Source of the DNA: Epinephelus fuscoguttatus
Taxonomy: Eukaryota > Chordata > Actinopteri > Perciformes > Serranidae
Direction of reading: 5' to 3'
Assembly (NCBI RefSeq): GCF_011397635.1
Contig: NC_064765.1
Span: forward strand, 31,276,632 to 31,340,631
DNA length: 64,000 bases
The translations under genes were made by a program, and so were the position numbers. Below the pieces are notes generated by a model, which was not told the origin of the DNA, did no database searches, and saw nothing but the letters and a program-made list of their open reading frames with translations. This document shows, one piece after another, positions 57,890 through 64,000 of this stretch (position 1 is its first letter; each line of letters begins with the position of its first letter).

Positions 57890-60800
57890 ATGTTTGAAGA
57901 AGTCATAAGAATAACAGGGCTAGACAGTAATGCTTGCCAGGTTGCCAATGGCAATGATTTTGAAACAGCGGCAACCAATTCTTGGCCTTTGGTTGCCATC
58001 AGTGTCAAACACTTTTTAAACATTTAAATAATAGGGACAGCAAACAGCAAAACTGCACCCCACAATGAATACTATTTCAATATTTGTTGCGTAAGTGATA
58101 TCAAAAAATAGCCATGGGGTGGACTATAAAACATGCACACTGCGCACTGTAGCTCCCTTAAGTGCAATTTATTACCACATCAACAGTCTGAATAAGAGCA
58201 TTAGCTCAAAACATCATTTGTGGATATGCTAATAAATTGCACTTAAGGGAGCTACAGTGTGTCGACCTTTCTTCATACTGTATTGCTATCTTTTATTGGT
58301 CAAGCACCTGCCTCAAATGTTTTTTGTATGTGCGAGACTGCTATTCTTTCTGTAGTATATTGACAACATGACTTCAAACGTCTATAGCATCACTTCCAAC
58401 CCATCCTACAGAGATGAAAACCTATAAATAAGGAAACTGTCTTGACAGAGTGGACTCAGCTGGAGGCATTTACTGCCAATGCAGGGAGGCGTGCTATTTC
58501 GAGCGCATGTTATGACGCCACCAGGAAAGGTTTTCCCACATTCTGATGCTACGTGATGTGGTGTCACATCTCTGCAGCTGTATGTGAGAGAGGATTCAGC
58601 TGTCTAAGCAGAATCAAAACAGATTAGAGGTCATCTCTTAAAGTAGGTTGTTCAAGGGCCAATTAATCTGTGGTGGGAATCAGCAAAAATGTCAAGAATC
58701 AAAATCTGAAAGGGACAGAACAGATGAACAAGCAACCAGTGACTTGCTAAGGAACACGACATCAGCTACAATACTGGTATTTTGTAAACTACGAATTGAG
58801 GGTGGACACATGACCTGACAACACTTACGATCAACACTTAAGAAGTATCAGATAAAACACAAATGACAAAGAAGTTTGTTCAGTTATTGTAATACAGTTT
58901 TTAAAGAGTCTTTTATGTCACATTTTCATTATTGAGCTGAAAAAAAAAACAAACCTCTGCATAATATCTTCATTCATTCATTATCCACAAGACAAGCACT
59001 GATCCTGGTACAAGGTCACAGTAGGCCTGGAGGCTACCACAGCTGACACTGGGCGAGAAGCGACTATCACCAGATAATCGCCAGACTGACACATGGCGAC
59101 AGACCATTTGGGGTCACCAATTAACCTGAACTGCATGTCTTACGACTGTGGGAGAAAGCCAGAGGACTCAGGGAAAACCCATGCTGACACAAGAGGAACA
59201 TGCCTGCATACTGCCTTATTTAAAATTTAAGGTGACTAAAAATGGCAACCATATATTCACTTTTGGCATCTAAAAGCTGCCAACCTGGCAACCACTTTTA
59301 AATAGTGTTGTATAAGGCTCAACTCTCTGCCACTTAGATAGGCTTGGGGTAAATAAGTAGAGTCAGTCTAGGATCTGACTGCCAGTTTAAATCTAACATC
59401 AATTTATGACTAATCTAAAATAAATCAATACTTTATCTGAGGACAATAAGTGGTTAAACTAGGAACACTGTGTAAGGTTTGAAGGTCAATCTAAAGCCAA
59501 TCTAAGGTCAATATAAAAGTAACTGATTTACAATTCAAAATCAAAATGAGATTAAGCTTTTACAACACCTTCATGCTTAGCTATCTAACAACAATGGTTC
59601 CACTTCAAGGCTTCTCCTCTCCTGTTGTTGAGCTGAAGTTACAAGGAGAGAAACACTGCTGTGCTTACACACACATACCAGCCAGAATTATACATAGCCT
59701 TAGCAAGCTCCTAAATCGGGTGATTGTGTGTGTTTAGAGGTTCAAAGGGTGAAAAGAGCAGTAATCCTGTTAATGATCCCAGTCAGTGACCAGAGCTCAT
59801 TGCTCTCATGTGCTTAATAACATTCCATAATTGCAGCATTTTTCATAGCATTCAGAAAGTGTCGGCAAAATTAACATCTTCCACTAGCGTAAAATATCTG
59901 GTAATCTTTCTAGTTACATGCACAATATAAATAACATTCAGTCTATGTATATTCACATTTATTTTGTGTGAGAATAACATAGCATTTCTAACAATGATAA
60001 AGATGGGAATATACGGCACTAAATAATGCCAAAGTTTTCTGAAATCCTCCAACTAAAAGTCAGGGTCAGTGGATTTTTAACACACTCAATAAAGCCATCA
60101 GAAGCAGTTCCTAGCTCATAGTTCACAATGATTGAACATCCCTTCTGTTTTAAGACTATGACCGCAGTTATCACCTCGCCTAGACTCACAAGTCAGTCTT
60201 TAGACGCTTTGCTTAACTAAACTATCAGAAGGCGGAGATCTCTGATTGTCTGGTGGCGAGACTACACCCCGCCTGACAAATGTATAACCGAAAAGGAGCA
60301 ATTCTTCTAATTGCCTTCTTGGCTGTGGCTGCTGCTTACCTACAACTTAAAAAAATAGATGGACCTCTTAATGTTGGCCTTTACTTTCTAGAGTAATCTC
60401 ACAACAACTGCAAGTTTACTATAAATAATTGAATTAGACTCCCACATATCGCCCATATAGTTATCTTAAAGAGTAATTTCACACCAGGCTGAAAATACCA
60501 AGATTCTAGGGAATAAAGGGGGTATCAATCACACTAGAAGTCTTTATAGTACTTAATGCATTAACCATCCCCAGCTGTCAGCCTTGGTTTAATGCAGAGG
60601 TGGCAAGATAGAGCAGCACACACATCTGCAGCAGAAGAGCAATTGCAGCATGATAAGATGGGATGTGATGCTGTTTACATGTAATTCTTTTAAATCTGTT
60701 TCCATAGATGCCAATTCATTCTCTTAATAAAAAGGGGTAGATTATATCAAGAGAACAATTATAAAATTTCAATCAAATGCATGCATCACTATGCACCTTT

Positions 60801-61629
60801 GACGTCATGTACATCGTGATGCGTTCACTTCTCAGGGATTTTACACATAAGAGACATTTTAACTTTGTGTTAAAAAGAGGAAACAACCTTTAATTCAGAT
60901 TAGGCCTATCCCCATTAATTTTTAAAACTAAATTATTCATCTGTTGTCAAGAGTATTTACGTTATGATGAGCTGTAGTGCCAGTAGTACAGTTTACAATT
61001 CAGCATCAGCAAGGAGTTTGACAGCTAGCATGTAACGTTAGCAATTATGCGTCCTAGCAACACCAACTACTATGAGAGAGGTGAAACAATTCTGTTATTT
61101 TGCATAAAGATATTTGTTGTTGTATGTGGAAAATTAGTATCTGGATAGGTTACCATACAGTTAAAGCATGGACTACATTAAGCTAATGACAAATGTTTGT
61201 ATGTAGTTCCGCTTGACTCAGGAGCAGAGCGAACTAGAGGGCTCAGCTGTCACACCACAGGAACTAAGTTATCCACGTCTTACAATTGAAGTATCTCAGT
61301 GTGAGCACACTACACTGTCCCACTGAGGTAAAATCCCCTGAGAAACGAAGCACTCTCTCTTGACCTCTGCTAGCTAACTAGCTCAGTACAGAGCTGGAAA
61401 ACTCTCAGTATCGGCTGCTGCTGTCAGGAAGTGCCGAGGACTCAGACCATGGAGAAGGCCTTATAAACTGAATGAACGAACGACCGGGAAACACCGCACA
61501 TATCTTACCGTTTGATATTAGTTTGGCTGAAAGCTGCCGTACTAGCTCCGGTATCTTGTCCCATTGACCCTCTGAACGGCACCGCTCTATCTCGGTCTCC
61601 AGTCGTGAGCCAGACTTCCTCGCTGTCAT
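32255..61629 (-). CDS. ttc7b: Tetratricopeptide repeat protein 7B
   Basis: Coding exons in transcript order: 61629-61509, 57832-57678, 57444-57369, 57221-57129, 55810-55647, 53335-53214, 52338-52260, 51454-51279, 51073-51010, 50891-50754, 50528-50340, 50179-50062, 48873-48816, 48278-48206, 48037-47877, 47786-47670, 46004-45907, 37897-37757, 35285-35083, 33120-33047, 32402-32255. All are GT-AG with matching phases and sum to 855 codons plus stop (human TTC7B 843). The N-terminal helical region ([37 protein letters not shown]) and C-terminal TPRs ([30 protein letters not shown]) are strongly conserved; the end is [12 protein letters not shown]7B with FAM126/hyccin and EFR3 holds PI4KA at the plasma membrane for PI4P synthesis. 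B is preferred over TTC7A by sequence and by the calm1 neighbour. A possible cassette exon is annotated at 45100-45384. Confidence 0.97.
32403..32965. repeat. Long polypurine tract (polypyrimidine on the ttc7b strand)
   Basis: About 560 bases almost purely A and G on the plus strand (gaggagagg, gaaaaaggga and similar), with few pyrimidines. On the transcribed ttc7b strand this is a C/U-rich tract ending directly at the acceptor of the last exon (starts 32402). The long open frames across it are purely compositional. Confidence 0.9.
33005..33046 (+). repeat. (CA)n microsatellite forming the ttc7b exon 20 donor
   Basis: On the ttc7b strand exon 20 ends ...gtcaacag at 33047 and the intron begins gtgtgtgtg, i.e. 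the 5' splice site is the first unit of a run of about 20 GT units. Confidence 0.9.
33121..35082. other. ttc7b intron 19, no gene seen
   Basis: No exon, RNA gene or clear element found; AT-rich through about 33500-34700. Confidence 0.45.
35286..37756. other. ttc7b intron 18, no gene seen
   Basis: No supported exon. The part around 37000-37140 (repeated gggatt/gacatgactgg motifs) may be a repeat fragment, but no ends could be identified. Confidence 0.4.
37898..41600. other. ttc7b intron 17, right-hand part of transcript, no gene seen
   Basis: Long AT-rich intron with short frames only. A patch about 40780-41040 is purine-rich and gives compositional frames on both strands. Confidence 0.4.
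41609..41692 (+). repeat. (GA)n microsatellite
   Basis: GA/AG run interrupted twice by 'acagagag'; strand-shadow Ser/Leu frames over it are artefacts. Confidence 0.95.
42126..42395. repeat. Left 270-bp terminal inverted repeat of the Tc1-like element
   Basis: Reverse complement of 43485-43754. It contains the last roughly 35 codons and the stop of the transposase gene. Confidence 0.93.
42289..43341 (-). CDS. Tc1-like transposase
   Basis: The 350-codon frame starts at the ATG at 43341 ([16 protein letters not shown]). An in-frame extension to 43440 is less likely because family proteins start with MARTN-like sequence. Order of parts: two helix-turn-helix regions (residues about 1-60, [20 protein letters not shown], and 60-115, [15 protein letters not shown]), a basic linker, then the RNase H-like catalytic domain with [22 protein letters not shown] and [14 protein letters not shown]. 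Counting by eye, the second Asp (of DNDPKH) and the Glu (of NPIE) are separated by 38 residues, against 34 in ordinary Tc1/Sleeping Beauty proteins. It would cut and paste its element at TA sites. No stop or frameshift is seen. Confidence 0.93.
   Translation of the reverse strand: MARTNQLTKEKRVAIITLRNEGQSVRKIAKILNVSPSGVAKTIKRYNETGTHEDRPRKGRPRVTSASEDKFIRVTSLRNRKLTAAQIRDQMNATQSSSSRPISRTTVKRRLHESGLHGQKAARKPLLRRGNKQKRFVWAKKHKEWTLDQWKSVLWSDESKFEIFGSNRRVFVRRRKGERMDSTCLVLTVKHGGGGVMVWGCFAGDTVGDLFKIEGTLNQHGYHSILQRHAIPSGLRLVGRSFIFQQDNDPKHTSRLRKGYLTKKESDGVLRQMTWPPQSPDLNPIEMVWGELDRRVKAKGPTSAKHLWELLQDCWKTISGDYLLKLMERMPRVCKAVIRAKGGYFEETRI
43485..43754. repeat. Right 270-bp terminal inverted repeat of the Tc1-like element
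   Basis: Mirror of the left arm; in plus orientation it carries a second copy of the transposase C-terminal codons ([19 protein letters not shown]). Confidence 0.93.
43757..45090. other. ttc7b intron 17, between transposon and cassette exon
   Basis: No gene. Contains two (AT)n runs at about 44180-44229 and 44272-44300 separated by 'aatgccaaatgagagtgaatc...'; reading frames over them are artefacts. Confidence 0.5.
45100..45384 (-). CDS. ttc7b: Candidate alternative ttc7b exon, proline/serine-rich
   Basis: A strong acceptor (tttgtttgttttag) on the minus strand is followed by an open Ser- then Pro-rich frame ([18 protein letters not shown] ... [19 protein letters not shown] ... [13 protein letters not shown]). 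It enters in phase 1 and, if the donor aata|gtaatc at 45100/45099 is used, leaves in phase 1: 285 bp, 95 residues, fitting between exon 17 (ends 45907, phase 1) and exon 18 (starts 37897, phase 1). Six bases in, a second acceptor (tctcag) gives 279 bp. Without the donor the frame meets TAG at 45070-45068, truncating the protein before the C-terminal TPRs. Skipping gives the canonical PETGSVHATS join. Expression is inferred, not shown. Confidence 0.5.
46167..46366. mobile_element. 200-bp miniature inverted-repeat element
   Basis: Arms 46167-46202 and 46331-46366 are perfect 36-bp inverted repeats (tcttttatctcagacatg ... gtgttaggatgttacatac). Similarity continues inward with mismatches (ttgacatgtttcggtgg against ttgagatgttttggcgg). 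No coding capacity. Confidence 0.8.
46370..47660. other. ttc7b intron 16, remaining part
   Basis: No exon-like sequence. The transcript 5' end of this intron (47640-47667) is a (CA)n run directly after the exon 16 donor. Confidence 0.45.
49149..49360 (-). mobile_element. tRNA-derived SINE, about 188 bp
   Basis: On the minus strand the body starts ggggcacccaatagctcag (tRNA-like head with A-box tagctcagcgggtaga) and has a B-box-like gggttcaatttc at 49278-49267, then 'ctttgctgcatgtcatcccc' and a tail 'caaataaaggcaaagcc'. Near-identical 12-bp flanks (ccacactaactg at 49149-49160, ccacgctaactg at 49349-49360) look like a target duplication. It lies in ttc7b intron 12 in sense orientation. Confidence 0.85.
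49500..49920. other. ttc7b intron 12, possible repeat fragment
   Basis: A 90-codon plus-strand frame (49535-49807) has no recognisable motif and the segment resembles interspersed repeat sequence; not called as a gene. Confidence 0.3.
49988..50003 (+). repeat. Poly(C) run
   Basis: Sixteen consecutive C, prone to length error in sequencing; 59 bases from ttc7b exon 12. Confidence 0.85.
51813..52166. mobile_element. Foldback MITE with TTAA target duplication
   Basis: The ends ttaa-aggaatagcttgacattttggg and cccaaaatgtcaaactattcct-ttaa are inverted repeats (one mismatch in the first 20) bounded by TTAA at 51813-51816 and 52163-52166. TTAA duplication is typical of piggyBac and Kolobok relatives. 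About 350 bp, no coding frame; the same family is at 30221-31316. Lies in ttc7b intron 7. Confidence 0.75.
53336..55640. other. ttc7b intron 5
   Basis: No gene. At about 54370-54450 is a short fragment of a widespread teleost repeat (ttatttatctaacc, then tttatttaaccaggaagtccc). The rest is AT-rich with no recognisable ends. Confidence 0.45.
56323..56718 (+). mobile_element. tRNA-derived SINE, 368 bp, with perfect 14-bp target duplication
   Basis: The body 56337-56704 opens ggggcggcacggtggtg, with a tRNA-like head: A-box region gtggtgtggtggttagcac and B-box ggttcgatccc at 56393-56403. The tail ends in gaagaagaagat repeats. tgaaactgaagaca at 56323-56336 is repeated exactly at 56705-56718. It is antisense to ttc7b, in intron 4. 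Open frames over it are shadows. Confidence 0.92.
57839..57886 (+). repeat. (CA)n microsatellite upstream of ttc7b exon 2
   Basis: On the ttc7b strand it is (GT)n ending in gcgtgtag, which replaces a normal pyrimidine tract before exon 2 (starts 57832). Confidence 0.9.
58145..58259. repeat. Perfect 30-bp inverted repeat with 55-base loop
   Basis: 58145-58174 (cactgtagctcccttaag ...) and 58230-58259 (... cttaagggagctacagtg) are exact reverse complements; lies within the hAT relic. Confidence 0.9.
58560..58720 (+). pseudogene. hAT transposase C-terminal fragment, inactivated
   Basis: The frame carries [14 protein letters not shown] followed by a TAG where Leu/Arg is usual, then RSSLKVG. Only the C-terminal dimerisation region is recognisable; the catalytic part is not found intact upstream. 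Confidence 0.55.
58955..59225 (-). repeat. Old antisense copy of the 56337-56704 SINE family
   Basis: Reverse complement matches the SINE body: 'agctgacactgggcgagaagcg', 'tcgccagactgacacatggcgacagac', 'caccaattaacctgaact', 'gactgtgggagaaagccagag' and 'acccatgctgacac' all have clear counterparts. Many substitutions and no clear target duplication, so it is much older. Confidence 0.7.
59310..61508. other. ttc7b intron 1, no gene seen
   Basis: No exon or element recognised. Repeated 'ctaaggtcaat/ctaaagccaat' motifs around 59390-59520 look like local low-complexity duplication. Confidence 0.4.
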
Positions 61630-62098
61630 TTTTGTGAGTGGGCTCGACCGGACCAAAACACCACAAAAAAGCTCCCTGTCGCTGCTAGGTGTTAAGTTCC
61701 TGCATTCGAACGACACAGCTTCCGCTCACTAACATTACTTTCAAAATAAAGCTTTGGTTACCGACGGTTGCAAATTTGATGACAACATAACTTTAAACGC
61801 GCTAACTTTTGTTACTTGACGCGGCTTACACAGGTTGAGAAAGCTGTTGTGAAAATGAGGGAAAGGGGGGAAAGTAACCAACAGCCTTACTGAGTCGACA
61901 TAGTGAAAGTCAGAGGTCAAGAGTATTGTATAAATCAAATCAAATCAACTTTATTTATATGGCACTTTTCGTACAACAGTAACACAAAGTGCCTCACAGA
62001 GGTTAAAAACAACAAAGATCCAAAACAGAAAACAAAAAGAAAAGAGAAAACCCAACCCTCCCATCCCACATAGAGATACGTAAATATACATACGCACG

Positions 62099-62154
<56 letters not shown>

Positions 62155-62177
62155 CTATCACTAAAGAGACATAAATA

Positions 62178-62211
<34 letters not shown>

Positions 62212-62442
62212 CAAATAACAAATTCATCCACACATTTCTTTAAGAAGAGTATGTACATTGTATGGCTTTACTGGAAAGTGCAGAACAGTTATCACCAAAT
62301 ACACCGTATGGCTGAATGCTGTCAAAATTTGTCAACACCTTTTTTCTACACAAAAAGCTTTTATCCTGAAAAGGTCAGAGAGGAAGTTGTGCGGGCAGAA
62401 CCCAGACAACCAGATCGTGGTGAGGTGGAAGAAGTGACTGAC
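61630..62442. promoter_or_regulatory. Head-to-head promoter region between ttc7b and fam177
   Basis: The two start codons, 61629 (minus) and 62443 (plus), are about 810 bp apart and divergent. The interval has ttc7b 5' UTR sequence next to 61630, a fragment of an interspersed repeat (about 61935-62010, 'aactttatttatatggcac ... acaaagtgcctcacagagg'), (CA)n at about 62103-62151 and (aat)n at about 62178-62206. No TATA or CCAAT box is evident at a fixed position. A shared promoter is inferred. Confidence 0.4.
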
Positions 62443-64000
62443 ATGGCAGATTTGCCGCTGTATTTAACTAATGCCAATGTTTCACTGGGACAAACTATGG
62501 AAACTGATAAGGTTGGTCTGTGCGAGGCAACTTTCGCCACTTTTCGTGTTTGTGAACGTTAAAACAAAGACTTGTTAGATTAAAAGCGAATTACTTCCTT
62601 AGCCGAGAAGCTAACAGTCAACAAACACAAAGTAGCTAAAGTAAGCTAAGGCTAATTTACGAGCTAACGTTCGTGCTTTGCAGTTGAAACGTTTTGTCAT
62701 CAAATTTTGGAAGATTTATTTTTGCTTAACTTACTGTGCAGCTACAGTGCATAATGAGGTAAATAATGCAACTACATATAACGTCGGTTTAATAACTTAG
62801 ATAGGTAGATGTTTTATTTTGTTGAGTGTATTCTGCCAAATATACTGTGCGAGAGGGTACATCAAACTCTATGCATATGGTGCACTTAAGTAATTCATAA
62901 TATTAATTAGTTATGATGGCATCATATACATGTAAAGTCTGTTTCGAACTATTTCAGGGTTCAGGAGGGGCAGCAGACTTCGAGAGGGTGGAAATGGGAG
63001 ACTCCCCAGTGGGGAGGCAGGAGAGGGTGAAGGTTCCCCGCAGGACCATCTTCTTCGCCAGTGGGGAGACCATGGAGGAATACAGTACCGATGAAGAGGA
63101 TGAAGTGGAGGAGCCTTTGAGGAGGGACGTCACCACAGTAGATCCGGTAGGTTGAGATCAGAAAGTTTCACAGTCACTTTACTGAATCCATCGGAATTTT
63201 AGAGATCCTGACGCAGCCGCAGATGTCTTGTAGGTGGTGTTTGCATCAACCTAAGTTGTTGAGCAGAAATCCATTCCAGTTGGGCAATTAGTCTCAAATC
63301 ACAAGATATCTTAATAAGTCTGAATAGATAAAGATCACTAGGATGATATTTTTAGGAAATAAAAGCTTTTGACTTTGGCTAAGGCTAGGGATACTTGTAA
63401 GAAAGAAACAGTTGTGAATGGCAGGCCAAAAGTCGGGCTGTCAGCTTGTCGTATAAAATAATGCCTTGATGCTTAAGACATAATCTTAGCTGTTTTTTTT
63501 GTTTGCGTTTGACCAAAATATGTGTTATTTAATAATTCTGTTTTTCCCATGTGTATTGTAGTCCAAACTGACCTGGGGTCCATATTTCTGGTTCCACATT
63601 TGGAGAATGGGCATCTCCACTCTCTCAGGTAAGGTAGCCTACTGTCTCAGTTGGTATTCATGCTTGCAAGGACCAATGACATCTTACTAAGTTTTGAAAT
63701 ATCATGAGTTTTCAGAGGTGTTTTCCAGACAGAGGAAGTCAGGAAATATAATAAATGTTCTGCAGAAATACTGGAATGTTAGCAAACTGTACAAATTAGA
63801 TGCTTTACGGCGATGTATCAGAATGTATTTTACACCCTGTTTCACACTTGTATAGCATTTAGTTGTTTGGTCCCCTTCATATCACACCACAGGTGATAAT
63901 CACACAAAAAAGCTGCATCAAGTGTTAGAAAATATTTTTATTGAAAGAGCGTGCATGTTTTTTTTATAGTGTGTGACTACATGGGAGAGAGACTGGCCTC
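62443..64000 (+). CDS. FAM177 family protein (fam177a-like), 5' part; runs off window
   Basis: Exons: 62443-62511, 62958-63146, 63562-63628 and 63970-64000 (continues past the edge). The joined peptide runs from MADLPLYLTNANVSLG through FERVEMGDSP, KVPRRTIFFASGETMEEYSTDEEDE, TVDPSKLTWGPYFWFHIWRMGISTLS and VCDYMGERLA. The VPRR-I-FSGETMEEYSTDE block and the LTWGPY-WF segment are FAM177 signatures. The hydrophobic WGPYFWFHIW part may associate with membrane. Molecular function is poorly known; human FAM177A1 has been linked to the Golgi. The ATG at 62443 (gacATGg context) was chosen, but the frame stays open upstream to 62251, so a longer N-terminus (MAECCQNLST...) is possible. Exon 1's donor aag|gttggt is weak. 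A versus B paralogue cannot be settled here. Confidence 0.88.

Larger units (their letters stand above)
57900..59305. mobile_element. Decayed hAT-type transposon with nested insertions
   Basis: Degenerate ends rich in 'gccaggttgccaatggcaa' (57938) and 'gccaacctggcaaccac' (59279-59295) are roughly inverted. Inside, about 58570-58660 on the plus strand translates, with stops, to [26 protein letters not shown], the hallmark C-terminal dimerisation motif of hAT transposases. It is clearly dead. An old SINE is inserted near its right side. Confidence 0.55.

Overview
The window is vertebrate nuclear DNA and almost certainly comes from a ray-finned (teleost) fish, probably a percomorph. The evidence is split genes with GT-AG introns, a calmodulin gene encoding the invariant vertebrate protein, long CA/GT microsatellites, teleost-type tRNA-derived SINEs, small foldback elements and a Tc1-like transposon. 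The species cannot be fixed from sequence alone.

Layout. (1) 2805-15054, plus strand: nrde2, exons 2-19 of the usual gene; exon 1 lies left of the window. The 5' flank is filled by a two-part interspersed repeat. (2) 15271-18400: intergenic, with an isolated CCAAT/CCAAT/TATA-like cluster and a small inverted-repeat element. (3) 18662-25358, plus: calm1, six exons with the diagnostic ATG-only first coding exon, encoding 149-aa calmodulin. Its 5.4-kb intron 1 holds an unrecognised coiled-coil ORF whose putative splice donor is in frame with calm1 exon 2, and a minus-strand terminal-exon-like stretch with a poly(A) signal. (4) 26521-32083: intergenic between convergent calm1 and ttc7b, mostly repeats. 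(5) 32255-61629, minus: ttc7b, complete in 21 constitutive coding exons (855 codons, every splice phase consistent), plus one candidate proline/serine-rich cassette exon. Its introns carry an apparently intact Tc1-like transposon (DD38E spacing, 1,629 bp, identical 270-bp inverted repeats), two SINEs, foldback elements and an hAT relic. (6) 62443-64000, plus: first four exons of a FAM177-family gene, head to head with ttc7b and cut by the window edge.

The gene order nrde2-calm1-ttc7b matches the vertebrate locus that is 14q32.11 in human, which supports the assignments. The genes do not form one pathway: NRDE2 restrains nuclear RNA decay, calmodulin is the calcium sensor, TTC7B scaffolds plasma-membrane PI 4-kinase, and FAM177 is poorly characterised.

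The observations I would follow first are the possible calm1 isoform with a coiled-coil N-terminus, the ttc7b cassette/poison exon, the complementary (AC)n/(GT)n pair bracketing nrde2 intron 10, and the DD38E transposon whose inverted repeats carry the end of its own transposase gene. All exon limits were read by eye from splice consensus and protein similarity; no alignment or RNA data were available.
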